Part shown: piece after piece, positions 28,038 to 38,182 of the stretch
Numbering within the stretch: position 1 is the stretch's first letter
Layout: the number at the start of each line of letters is the position of its first letter
Source of the DNA: Corallococcus macrosporus DSM 14697
Lineage (GTDB): Bacteria; Myxococcota; Myxococcia; Myxococcales; Myxococcaceae
DNA length: 64,000 bases
NCBI RefSeq assembly: GCF_002305895.1
Contig: NZ_CP022203.1
Span: forward strand, 3,760,501 to 3,824,500
Reading direction: 5' to 3'
The notes under the pieces: model-generated
Database searches by the model: none
What the model saw: only the letters and a program-made list of their open reading frames with translations
Told to the model about the DNA's origin: nothing
Translations under genes and position numbers: made by a program

Positions 28038-30260
28038 ATGATTCGCCTGAACGACATCCTCCAACGGGTTTCCCAGTACCACCCCGACCCCGACCTGGAC
28101 ATCATCAAGAAGGCCTACGTCTATTCGGCCAAGGTCCACCAGGGGCAGCTCCGGAAGTCAGGCGAGCCCTACCTCGTCCACCCGCTGGAGGTCGCCGGCA
28201 TCCTGGGCGAGCTCAAGCTGGACGAGGCGTCCATCGTCACCGGACTCCTTCACGACACCATCGAGGACACGCTGGCCACCGCGGAGGAGCTGACGGAGCT
28301 CTTCGGCTCGGAGGTGGCCCACCTGGTGGACGGCGTCACCAAGCTGTCCAAGTTCTCCGCGTCCGCCAGCCTGTCGCAGGAGGAGAAGCAGGCGGAGAAC
28401 TTCCGGAAGATGATCATCGCGATGGCGCAGGACATCCGCGTCATCCTGGTGAAGCTGGCGGACCGCACGCACAACATGCGGACGTTGGATCACATGTCGG
28501 AGGAGAAGCAGGCGCGCATCGCGCAGGAGACGCTGGACATCTACGCGCCGCTGGCCAACCGGCTGGGCATCTCGTGGATCAAGACGGAGCTGGAGGACCT
28601 GAGCTTCCGCTACGTGAAGCCGCAGGAGTTCTTCGCGCTCCAGGAGAAGCTCAACAAGCGCAAGAAGGAGCGGGAGAAGTACATCGAGGACACGTGTGAC
28701 GTCATCCGCTCCAAGCTGGCCGAGCGCGGGTTGAAGGGCGAGGTGTCCGGCCGCTTCAAGCACGTCTACAGCATCTACAAGAAGATCAAGTCACAGGGCA
28801 TCGACTTCGATCAGATCCACGACATCATCGCCTTCCGCATCATCGCGCCCACCGCGCCCTCCTGTTACGAGGCGCTGGGCCTGGTGCACGAGATGTGGAA
28901 GCCGGTGCCGGGGCGCTTCAAGGACTTCATCGCGATTCCCAAGCCCAACATGTACCAGTCGCTGCACACGACCATCATCGGTCCGCTCAGCGAGCGCGTG
29001 GAGGTGCAGATCCGCACCGCGGAGATGCACAAGATCGCCGAGGAGGGCATCGCCGCGCACTGGAAGTACAAGGAGGGCAAGGCCGTCATCTCCAAGGATG
29101 ACGAGAAGTTCGCCTGGCTGCGGCAGCTCATGGAGTGGCAGCAGGACCTCAAGGACCCGAAGGAGTTCCTGGAGACGGTGAAGGTGGACCTCTTCACCGA
29201 CGAGGTCTTCGTCTTCACGCCCAAGGGGGACGTGCGCTCGCTGCCGCGCGGCGCCACGCCGGTGGACTTCGCCTACGCCATCCATTCGGACGTGGGCAAC
29301 CGGTGCGTGGGCGCCAAGGTGAACGGGAAGATCGTCCCGCTCCGCTACAAGATGAAGAACGGGGACACGGTGGAGGTGCTCACCAGCCCCCAGCAGCACC
29401 CGTCCAAGGACTGGCTCACCTTCGTCAAGACGAGCCGGGCGCAGCAGCGCATCCGCGGCTTCATCAAGCAGCAGCAGCGCGAGAAGAGCCTGCAGCTGGG
29501 CCGCGAGCTGGCGGACCGCGAGCTCAAGCGCTTCCAGCTCAACTTCAACCGGTTGCTCAAGTCCGGGGAGATGAAGAAGGCCGCCGTGGACCTGGGCTTC
29601 CGCGTGGAAGACGACATGCTGGTGGCCATTGGCTACGGCAAGGTGACGCCGCAGCAGCTCACGCACCGGCTGGTGCCGCAGGAGAAGCTCACCGCCGCGG
29701 AGGCGGGGGCCCGCGCGGACGCGAACACCTCCGCCGGGCCGCCGCCGGGCGCGTCAGGCAACTCGGTGCTGCCGGGCCTGTCCCGCGTCACCGACCTGGC
29801 CAAGCGGCTGGTGGGCCGCAGCAGCCGCAGCGGCGTGCAGATTGGCGGCGTGGACGACGTCCTCGTGCGCTTCGGGCGGTGTTGCAACCCCGTCCCCGGC
29901 GACCCCATTGCCGGCTTCATCACCCGGGGACGGGGCGTCACGGTTCACACGGTCGGCTGTGAAAAGGCCCTGGCCACGGACCCCGAGCGGCGCGTGGACG
30001 TGAGCTGGGACGTCCGGGGTGACTTCAAGCGCCCCGTCACCCTGCGCGTCCTCACCGCGGACCGGCCGGGCCTCCTGGCGGACATCACCAACACCTTCTC
30101 CAAGAAGGGCGTCAACATCTCCCAGGCCAACTGCCGGGCCACCGGGGATGACCGGGCGGTGAACACTTTCGAGGTCACCATCTCCGACCTCAAGCAGCTC
30201 ACCGACCTGATGCGGACCATCGAGCGGCTCCAGGGCGTCTACTCCGTCGAGCGCATCTGA
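28038..30260 (+). CDS. relA: (p)ppGpp synthetase/hydrolase of the Rel family
   Basis: 740 aa long RSH enzyme. The N-terminal HD hydrolase domain retains HDTIED (72-77). The synthetase domain follows (RFKHVYSIYKKIKSQG and YQSLHTTIIGP), then TGS (VFVFTPKGDVRSLPRGATPVDFAYAIH), a conserved Cys/His region and a C-terminal ACT domain (TADRPGLLADIT). An intact HD suggests a bifunctional enzyme. In M. xanthus relA-dependent (p)ppGpp triggers development on starvation. The start is ATG 28038 on family alignment; no strong Shine-Dalgarno is present. Confidence 0.94.
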   Translation: MIRLNDILQRVSQYHPDPDLDIIKKAYVYSAKVHQGQLRKSGEPYLVHPLEVAGILGELKLDEASIVTGLLHDTIEDTLATAEELTELFGSEVAHLVDGVTKLSKFSASASLSQEEKQAENFRKMIIAMAQDIRVILVKLADRTHNMRTLDHMSEEKQARIAQETLDIYAPLANRLGISWIKTELEDLSFRYVKPQEFFALQEKLNKRKKEREKYIEDTCDVIRSKLAERGLKGEVSGRFKHVYSIYKKIKSQGIDFDQIHDIIAFRIIAPTAPSCYEALGLVHEMWKPVPGRFKDFIAIPKPNMYQSLHTTIIGPLSERVEVQIRTAEMHKIAEEGIAAHWKYKEGKAVISKDDEKFAWLRQLMEWQQDLKDPKEFLETVKVDLFTDEVFVFTPKGDVRSLPRGATPVDFAYAIHSDVGNRCVGAKVNGKIVPLRYKMKNGDTVEVLTSPQQHPSKDWLTFVKTSRAQQRIRGFIKQQQREKSLQLGRELADRELKRFQLNFNRLLKSGEMKKAAVDLGFRVEDDMLVAIGYGKVTPQQLTHRLVPQEKLTAAEAGARADANTSAGPPPGASGNSVLPGLSRVTDLAKRLVGRSSRSGVQIGGVDDVLVRFGRCCNPVPGDPIAGFITRGRGVTVHTVGCEKALATDPERRVDVSWDVRGDFKRPVTLRVLTADRPGLLADITNTFSKKGVNISQANCRATGDDRAVNTFEVTISDLKQLTDLMRTIERLQGVYSVERI

Positions 30261-30339
30261 ACGCCCACGGCTTTCGTGGTAGAGCGCCCGGGAACCCCGG
30301 CGGCCCGTCTTGGGCCGCTCTCACCCCGAGGTGCGCCGC

Positions 30340-30726
30340 ATGGCTCGCAAGGCAATCCACTCCGACCAGGCCCCCAAGGCCATTGGCCCGTACTCCCAGG
30401 CGGTGCAGGTGGACGCCGGGAAGATGACCTTCCTCTCCGGCCAGATTCCCCTCAACCCCGCCACCATGGAGATGGTGCAGGGGGACGTCGTCGCGCAGGC
30501 GGAGCAGGTGATGGAGAACCTGAAGGCCGTGCTCGCCGCCAGCGGGCTGGACTTCTCCCACGTCGTGCGCTGCACCATCTACCTCACCAACCTGGGCGAC
30601 TTCGCCAAGGTGAACGAGGTCTACGGCCGCCACTTCACCGGCGCGCCGCCGGCCCGGGCCACCGTGCAGGTGTCCGCGCTGCCGAAGGGCGCCCAGGTGG
30701 AGATTGACGCCATCGCCGTGTCCTGA
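30340..30726 (+). CDS. RidA-family enamine/imine deaminase
   Basis: 128 aa. Typical RidA/YjgF sequence: APKAIGPYSQAV at the start, FLSGQIPLNP, and the conserved Arg in VVRCTIYLTNLGDFAKVNEVY, ending PARATVQVSALPKGAQVEID. These trimeric enzymes hydrolyse reactive 2-aminoacrylate and related enamines. ATG 30340 is chosen because GAGGTG precedes it and the RidA core begins at once. 79 bases downstream of relA and possibly in the same transcript. Confidence 0.93.
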   Translation: MARKAIHSDQAPKAIGPYSQAVQVDAGKMTFLSGQIPLNPATMEMVQGDVVAQAEQVMENLKAVLAASGLDFSHVVRCTIYLTNLGDFAKVNEVYGRHFTGAPPARATVQVSALPKGAQVEIDAIAVS

Positions 30727-30755
30727 GGCGTCCGCGCACCCGCGCTGAAAAGACG

Positions 30756-30788
30756 AAGGCCGCCGGACCGCTGAGGTCCGACGGCCTT
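30756..30788. terminator. bidirectional terminator between ridA and the DsbA-like gene
   Basis: AAGGCCG-c-CGGACC (30756-30769) pairs with GGTCCG-a-CGGCCTT (30775-30788), one mismatch, with a 5-base loop and TTTG following. It separates convergent genes. Confidence 0.75.
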
Positions 30789-30821
30789 TGTCGCGTCAGG
30801 GCTCCGAGGCCCCGGCGGGGA

Positions 30822-32785
<1,964 letters not shown>

Positions 32786-32982
32786 GAGTGGGTCATGCTC
32801 CTTCGCCATGGGGCCGGCTTTGGGGGGCCCGAGCGGGTTTTCAACGAGGGCAGAGGGCGGCGGTCTTAACAGAGGGAATTCCAGACGCGCAAGCAAGCCG
32901 CTCTGGCCTTCCGAGGGGCCGCGCCCCCTCAGGCGGCCCAAAACTTGGGAGACTTCGGAAAAATTCCGTCACAGTCCCGATC

Positions 32983-33213
32983 ATGGATGCCGCCGTGCAC
33001 ATCGACACCCGGGGGGCCCTGTGTCCCATGCCCATCCTGGAACTCGCCAAGGCCATGCGAGCCCTGGCGCCAGGGACGCTCGTGGAGCTGGTCTCCACGG
33101 ACCGCGGCCTGGAAGCGGACCTGCCCGCGTGGTGTGAGGCTACGGGGAATCCACTGGTGCGCATGGAGCGCCGGGAGGCGCTCTACGTGGGGTGGGTGCG
33201 CAAGGCGGGCTGA
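32983..33213 (+). CDS. TusA/SirA-family sulfur-carrier-like protein
   Basis: 76 aa. The family signature DTRGALCPMPILELAKAM holds the conserved Cys-Pro dipeptide (Cys14) used as the sulfur-carrying thiol in TusA. The compact beta-alpha fold and length match. The start is the ATG at 32983; longer frames upstream are non-conserved. Divergent from the DsbA-like gene, which may point to shared thiol chemistry, but this is inference. Confidence 0.88.
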   Translation: MDAAVHIDTRGALCPMPILELAKAMRALAPGTLVELVSTDRGLEADLPAWCEATGNPLVRMERREALYVGWVRKAG

Positions 33214-33245
33214 GCCCCCAGGGGCCCGCCCGCGCCCTGCCTGCT

Positions 33246-34154
33246 TCAGAGCATCTGGAGGACGCGGTCTTCCAGGCGCTGGCCCCGGCTGACGCCGAGG
33301 ATGAGCACGTCGTGCTGGAGGAGGTGGCGGACGACCTGGCTGATGACCTCCTCGGGCGCGACGCCGCCGCTGAAGCGCACGCGCAGCACGGTGTCGCTCT
33401 CCATGCGCGCGTCCGTGACGTGGGTCATCGCCGTGAGCTCCGGGATGATGACGCTGCCCCGGGCGATCTGGACGCGGAACTCGGCGCCCTGGCCGGTGAG
33501 CTCGGACATGCTCCCCGCCTGGGCGAGCGTGCCCTTGTCGAGGATGGCGGCCGCGTCACACAGCTCCTCCAGCTCCTGGAGGTTGTGGCTGGAGACGACC
33601 ACCGTCTGGCGGCCCTTCATGTCGCGGATGACCTGGCGCACCTGGGCGGCCACGCGCGGGTCCAGGCCGGCGGTGGGCTCGTCCAGGAGCACCAGCGGCG
33701 GGCTGCCCATGAGGGCCTGGGCCATGGCGGCGCGCTTGGCCATGCCGTGGCTGAGCGCCTGCGTCTGGACGTTCCAGGCCTCGGTGAGGCCCACCTTGTC
33801 CAGGGCCTCGCGGGCCTCGCGAGCGGGGTCGGCCAGGGCGGACAGGCGGGCCCAGTACGTCAGCAGCGCGCCCACTTCCCAGCCGGGCGGCAGCACCGCG
33901 TCCTGGGGCAGCGCGCCCAGCCGGCCCTTGAGGGCGCCCGGCGTGGTGGGGTCCACGTCCATGACCTTGAGCGTGCCCTCGGACGGGTAGAGGTAGCCGC
34001 ACATCATGGAGAACGTGGTCGTCTTGCCGGCGCCGTTGGGGCCGATGAGGCCGTACACCGCGCCCCTGGGCACGGAGAAGCTGACGCCGTTGACGGCGAC
34101 CTTGGGGCCGAAGCGCTTGGAGACGCCGAACAGTTCGATGGCCACGTCGCTCAC
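33246..34154 (-). CDS. ABC transporter ATP-binding protein
   Basis: 302 aa. Walker A GPNGAGKTTT at about 39-48, Q-loop at LPQDAVLPP, signature LSHGMAKRAAMAQAL (LSHGM replacing LSGGQ), Walker B LVLLDEPTAGLDP, and switch His in VSSHNLQE. The C-terminal region resembles the accessory domain of ABC-2/NatA-type exporters. The ATG overlaps the permease stop (ATGA), so the two genes form a translationally coupled pair. Substrate unknown. Confidence 0.92.
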   Translation of the reverse strand: MSDVAIELFGVSKRFGPKVAVNGVSFSVPRGAVYGLIGPNGAGKTTTFSMMCGYLYPSEGTLKVMDVDPTTPGALKGRLGALPQDAVLPPGWEVGALLTYWARLSALADPAREAREALDKVGLTEAWNVQTQALSHGMAKRAAMAQALMGSPPLVLLDEPTAGLDPRVAAQVRQVIRDMKGRQTVVVSSHNLQELEELCDAAAILDKGTLAQAGSMSELTGQGAEFRVQIARGSVIIPELTAMTHVTDARMESDTVLRVRFSGGVAPEEVISQVVRHLLQHDVLILGVSRGQRLEDRVLQML

Positions 34155-35068
34155 AGGTCCCTCGCGCGCAGAATGCCGTAGGCCGCCATCAGGAAGACGA
34201 ACGCGAAGACCGCGTAGGCGGCGCCGCTCGCGCCGAACTGCGCCAGGCCCGGGTGCAGCAGGTCGCTGGCGTAGTACGACGGTGACAGGTAGCGCAGGAA
34301 GCGCAGGCTGCCCGTGTCACCCGACGCCCGGCCAATGGTGTCCATCAGCCAGAAGACGAAGAGCAGGATGAAGTTGAAGACCAGGCTCACCGCGGGCGCG
34401 CGGAACAGGCTGGAGCACAGCGTCGTCAACGCCACGTAGGCCAGCGAGAAGACGATGGCCGCCAGCCAGAACTTCAGCAGGTTGAGCCCCATGGCCGCGA
34501 AGCCGAAGTCCGGGTTGGCCACGCGGGCGTAGATGAAGATGGCCAGGTCGATGATGAGCACCAGCCCCAGCAGCAGCGTGGCCTGCGTCAGGAACTTGCC
34601 CAGCAGCACCGACGAGCGCCTCGCGCGCACCGTGAGGTAGCGCATGGAGCGCGGGCCCACTTCGCCGCTGATCTGATCGAAGCCCATCAGCGCGATGTAC
34701 GCGGGCAGGAAGAAGAGGGTGATCTTGAAGACGACCAGCACCTCCAAAGGCACCTGGGCCAGCGCCTCGATCATCGCGGAGTCGTCGCTGGTGAGGAAGC
34801 CCAGCACGCCCTTGCGCATCTCCTCGTTGATCTGCACCGAGGCGCTCGCGTCCGCCCCGGAGCCCTCCAACTGCTTGGCGACGGCGGCGCGGACCTCGCC
34901 CGTGAGCCAGCCGACGACCAGCAGCACCAACGCGGAGAACATGCTGTAGAGGCCGAGCAGCACCACCGTGCGGCCGCTGCGCACGGCGCGGCGAAGCTCG
35001 GCGCTCCAGATGACCACCGTCTCTTTCAATCCGTCCAAAGTGTGGGGGAACCTAGCGGAGTTGCGCAC
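34151..35068 (-). CDS. ABC-2 type transporter permease
   Basis: 305 aa. Six hydrophobic segments: one near residues 33-54, then after a roughly 60-residue external loop (KQLEGSGADASASVQINEEM) five more, ending VFAFVFLMAAYGILRARDL. This is the NatB/ABC-2 permease layout. The annotated start is GTG 35068; TTG 35029 (LKETVVIWSAELRRA) is also plausible. First gene of the exporter operon, divergent from the transpeptidase gene. Confidence 0.88.
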   Translation of the reverse strand: MRNSARFPHTLDGLKETVVIWSAELRRAVRSGRTVVLLGLYSMFSALVLLVVGWLTGEVRAAVAKQLEGSGADASASVQINEEMRKGVLGFLTSDDSAMIEALAQVPLEVLVVFKITLFFLPAYIALMGFDQISGEVGPRSMRYLTVRARRSSVLLGKFLTQATLLLGLVLIIDLAIFIYARVANPDFGFAAMGLNLLKFWLAAIVFSLAYVALTTLCSSLFRAPAVSLVFNFILLFVFWLMDTIGRASGDTGSLRFLRYLSPSYYASDLLHPGLAQFGASGAAYAVFAFVFLMAAYGILRARDL

Positions 35069-35192
35069 CCGTCCGCCAAGTTTCTGATTTCCATGAGGGG
35101 CGGAAGCGGTCAGGGAGGCATCCGTGGACAGCGCGCCCCCAGCCGGTAGGATCCGGGCTCCGCTCGCTCACCCCCCGGAGCCCCCCGCAGCA

Positions 35193-36599
35193 ATGCGCTT
35201 CCACCGCCGTCTCCTGTCCGCCGCCGTCGCGCTGCTCCCCCTGGCCCTCGTCGTTGGCGCGACCGGGCCGGAGCATCCCGCGTCCGCCGGTGCCTCCGAG
35301 GACGGTGGAGTGGGCGCCCCGAGTGTAGGGGCGGCGGCGCCCGCCTCCGAATCCGACGCGGGCAGCTCGGGCTCGGCCGCCGTCTCCGCCGCCGCGGTGC
35401 TGGGTGGCGAGTCACCGGATGGGGGCCTCGCGGCCTTGGCGGCGGAGCCGGGAATGGTGCCCCCCGTCCCCGTGCCCTCGCGTGAGAAGGCGCCGCCCAT
35501 CGCCAAGGTGAAGCCGCTGCCCAGGTCCGTGGACCTCATGGCCCGCGCGACGCTGGAGGGCGGGAAGCTGGTGGTGAAGGAGAAGGGCGGCAAGAAGCAG
35601 CGGCTCACCATCGACCCGGTGCTCCAGGCGTCGCTGACGAAGATCCTCCGCAGCTACGAGACGCCCTATGGCGCCGCCGTGGTGCTGGAGCCGTCCTCGG
35701 GCCGGGTGCTGGCGCTGGCGGAGCACTCGGCGGCGCGGCCGGAATTGCGCGGCCTGCCGGTCCGCGCGGTGTTCCCCGCGGCCAGCATCTTCAAGGTCAT
35801 CACCGGCAGCGCGCTCCTGGAGGCCGGCGTCACGCCGGAAACGGAGGAGTGCTTCCACGGCGGCAAGCGGCGCATCTCCGAGAAGCACCTGCAGGACAGC
35901 GAGCGGGACGCCTCCTGCTATTCGCTGGCGCTGGCCATGGGCAGGAGCGCCAACGTCATCTTCGCCAAGCTGACGAACAAGCACCTCACCGTGGACGCGC
36001 TGCGCCGCATGGCGGCCCGCTTCCGGTTCAACCGCGAGATCGCGTTCCCCGTGCCCACGGACGTGTCGCTGGCCGCCATCCCCGAGGAGACGTTCGGCCT
36101 GGCGAACACGGGGGCGGGCTTCGGGGACGTGTACCTGTCCCCGCTGCACGGCGCGCTGGTGGCCGCGGTGGCCGCCAACGAGGGCCGCTGGGTGGACCCC
36201 ATCCTCTTCGAGCCCGAGGGCCCCGCGCCGCTGCTCCCCGCCGAAGGCGAGCCCGTCCTCACGCCGGAGGTGGCCAGGGACCTCACGGCGCTGCTGGAGG
36301 AGACCGTCACGAGCGGCACCGCGCGCGCCGTGTTCCGCGAGCGGGGCTTCCGCGTGGAGGACGCCGTGGGCAAGACGGGCTCGCTGGCGGACCGCGAGCC
36401 GTTCCGTGACTACTCCTGGTTCGTGGGCTTCGCCCCCAAGGACAAGCCGCGCGTCGCGGTGGCGGCCATCATCGTCAATGACCCGAAGTGGCGCATCCGG
36501 GGCACCTGGCTGGGCCGCGAGGCGCTCCGCCTGGGCCTGGAGCGGCTGCCCGCCCCGGTGGAGGTGACGGCCCCGGCCTCCGCCGCCGGCAAGCCCTGA
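35193..36599 (+). CDS. penicillin-binding transpeptidase-domain protein
   Basis: 468 aa. A signal peptide (RLLSAAVALLPLALVVGATG) and an Ala/Ser-rich linker are followed by a transpeptidase fold with all three active-site motifs: SIFK (Ser198), SAN (252-254) and KTG (394-396). It lacks the transglycosylase and PASTA domains, so it is a small class B-like or penicillin-interacting enzyme acting on peptidoglycan in the periplasm. ATG 35193 begins the signal peptide directly. Convergent with the DUF4388 gene. Confidence 0.9.
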   Translation: MRFHRRLLSAAVALLPLALVVGATGPEHPASAGASEDGGVGAPSVGAAAPASESDAGSSGSAAVSAAAVLGGESPDGGLAALAAEPGMVPPVPVPSREKAPPIAKVKPLPRSVDLMARATLEGGKLVVKEKGGKKQRLTIDPVLQASLTKILRSYETPYGAAVVLEPSSGRVLALAEHSAARPELRGLPVRAVFPAASIFKVITGSALLEAGVTPETEECFHGGKRRISEKHLQDSERDASCYSLALAMGRSANVIFAKLTNKHLTVDALRRMAARFRFNREIAFPVPTDVSLAAIPEETFGLANTGAGFGDVYLSPLHGALVAAVAANEGRWVDPILFEPEGPAPLLPAEGEPVLTPEVARDLTALLEETVTSGTARAVFRERGFRVEDAVGKTGSLADREPFRDYSWFVGFAPKDKPRVAVAAIIVNDPKWRIRGTWLGREALRLGLERLPAPVEVTAPASAAGKP

Positions 36600-36607
36600 C
36601 GCGGACG

Positions 36608-37762
36608 TCAGCGCGGCGTCAGCTTCACCAGCCCCGCGTCCAGGAAGCCGGCGAAGAACTTCAGCGCGTCCAGCTCCTGCAGCGGCGACACGTGGACGAT
36701 GGCGGCCACGTCCCGCCGCCCGTCGATGCGCGACAGCAGGTAGCGCTCCGGCGCGGAGAGCTGGAGCGTCTTCAGGTGCCCGGGGGCCACCTGGAGCGTG
36801 GGAACGCGGGCCGGCTCGGCCAGCTCCTTGCGCAGGTGCACCAGCAGCTTCTCCTGGGCCGCCTTGACGAACTCCGCCGTCCGGGGGGAGGGCGCCATCT
36901 CATGGGCTCGCCGCGCCAGCGCCTCGCCGTCCCGCACGTTTCCCGAGTCGAGGAACAACTGCGCGGCCTGGAGCACCTCGTCAGAGGAGGTCTCCGAGCC
37001 GATGATGCCCGGCTCCTCGTCCTCCTCCACCACCACGGCCATCTCGGACTCGGGCGGCGCGTCGGACACCTTCACGGCGTCCAGGCGGTAGAGCGCGTAC
37101 AGCCGCTGGTAGAGGAAGAAGTCCGTGGCGTGCAGCGCCAGCGCGATGCCGTCGATGGTGAGGCCTTCCTTGATGAGCTGGACGATGCGCTCGTCCATGC
37201 TCCCGGGCTTGCGCTCGGGGAGCTTGCGCTCGTCCACCGACAGCCGCACCGCGCCCGACGGGAAGACGGCGCGGATGGCCTGCCAGGCCGTCTCCCGGAA
37301 CTCGCCCTCGCGGTGGATGTCCAGCAGGTCCACGCTGACGTCCAGGCCCGCGACCTCCGGCGCCGTGTCCGCCGCCTCGAAGGCGAAGTCGCCGTCCTCC
37401 CAATGGAAGGCGTCCAGGATCATCTCCCGGAACTTGTGGCTGAGCGTGCCGCGCACCGTGGCCTCCGGCACCAGCCCGGTCATCACCAATATCTTCCCCA
37501 GGAAGATGCGCGTCTCCGCCTGGGTCGAAAACGCCTTCTCCAACTGGTCCTCGGTCAGGTGCCCCATATTGATGAGGAACTGACCGAAGAACTCGCGCGG
37601 CTGGTTGGAACTGGCGCTGACCACGTGGCCCTCGCGCAGCTCGAGTTGCTTGCGCACGTCCCCACGCTCCACCTTCAGGGACCCCGTCGCTCGCCGGTTC
37701 CCGAGATAGACGACGAGGTCCTTGAGAGGCATCGTCGAGAAGTCGCCAGACAAGCCACGCAT
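36608..37762 (-). CDS. DUF4388 (PATAN-type) domain protein
   Basis: 384 aa. The N-terminal DUF4388 domain starts LSGDFSTMPLKDLVVYLGNRRATGSLKV, followed by a helical region (FFGQFLINMGHLTEDQLEKAF) like those in MglB-interacting and gliding/regulatory proteins of myxobacteria. The C-terminus has a helical repeat and a winged-helix-like end (ERYLLSRIDGRRDVAAIV). GGAGGG precedes ATG 37762. Only 21 bases separate it from the divergent glutaredoxin gene. The exact role is unknown. Confidence 0.87.
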   Translation of the reverse strand: MRGLSGDFSTMPLKDLVVYLGNRRATGSLKVERGDVRKQLELREGHVVSASSNQPREFFGQFLINMGHLTEDQLEKAFSTQAETRIFLGKILVMTGLVPEATVRGTLSHKFREMILDAFHWEDGDFAFEAADTAPEVAGLDVSVDLLDIHREGEFRETAWQAIRAVFPSGAVRLSVDERKLPERKPGSMDERIVQLIKEGLTIDGIALALHATDFFLYQRLYALYRLDAVKVSDAPPESEMAVVVEEDEEPGIIGSETSSDEVLQAAQLFLDSGNVRDGEALARRAHEMAPSPRTAEFVKAAQEKLLVHLRKELAEPARVPTLQVAPGHLKTLQLSAPERYLLSRIDGRRDVAAIVHVSPLQELDALKFFAGFLDAGLVKLTPR

Positions 37763-37783
37763 TAACCCTCCATCCTGCCCCGC

Positions 37784-38062
37784 ATGCGCGTCGATATCTA
37801 CTCGAAACCCCATTGCTCTCTCTGTGACAAGGCGGCCGCCGTCGTGGAGTCCGTGCGCGCCCGCATCCCCTTCGAGCTGCGGATCATCTCCATCCTCGAG
37901 GACGCGGAGGCCTTCACCGCCTGGCGTTACGACATCCCCGTGGTCGTCATCGACGGCGTCCCCGCCTTCAAGCACCGCGTGGACGCCGCCGAGTTCGAGG
38001 CGCGGCTGCATGAGGTCAAAGGTGGCACAGCCATTGCTAAATCCGCTGCCCAGGATGGGTAG
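37784..38062 (+). CDS. small glutaredoxin-like protein (DUF836 type)
   Basis: 92 aa thioredoxin-fold protein with CSLC at residues 11-14 (KPHCSLCDKA) and a cis-Pro region (YDIPVVVIDGVPAF). The family is glutaredoxin-like and reduces or carries thiols; partners unknown. Its last 40 bases contain a sigma-54 promoter for the act operon. The start ATG 37784 lies 21 bases from the divergent DUF4388 start. Confidence 0.9.
   Translation: MRVDIYSKPHCSLCDKAAAVVESVRARIPFELRIISILEDAEAFTAWRYDIPVVVIDGVPAFKHRVDAAEFEARLHEVKGGTAIAKSAAQDG
38023..38038 (+). promoter_or_regulatory. sigma-54 promoter for the act operon
   Basis: TGGCAC-N5-TTGCT (38023-38038) matches the -24/-12 consensus at every invariant base with the correct spacing. 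It lies inside the 3' end of the glutaredoxin gene, about 145 bases upstream of the actA GTG. In M. xanthus the act operon is reported to be controlled by enhancer-binding proteins, which need this promoter type. Confidence 0.85.
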
Positions 38063-38182
38063 CCAGCTTCCCTTCTCTAGTAAATCCGAGGGGATGACGA
38101 AGTCAGCAGCGGGTGTGAGGCTGTAATTCCGGGGTGGGGCTCGAAAAGCAGCAGAGAAAAGTTCACGCGGGAAGGTGGAACG

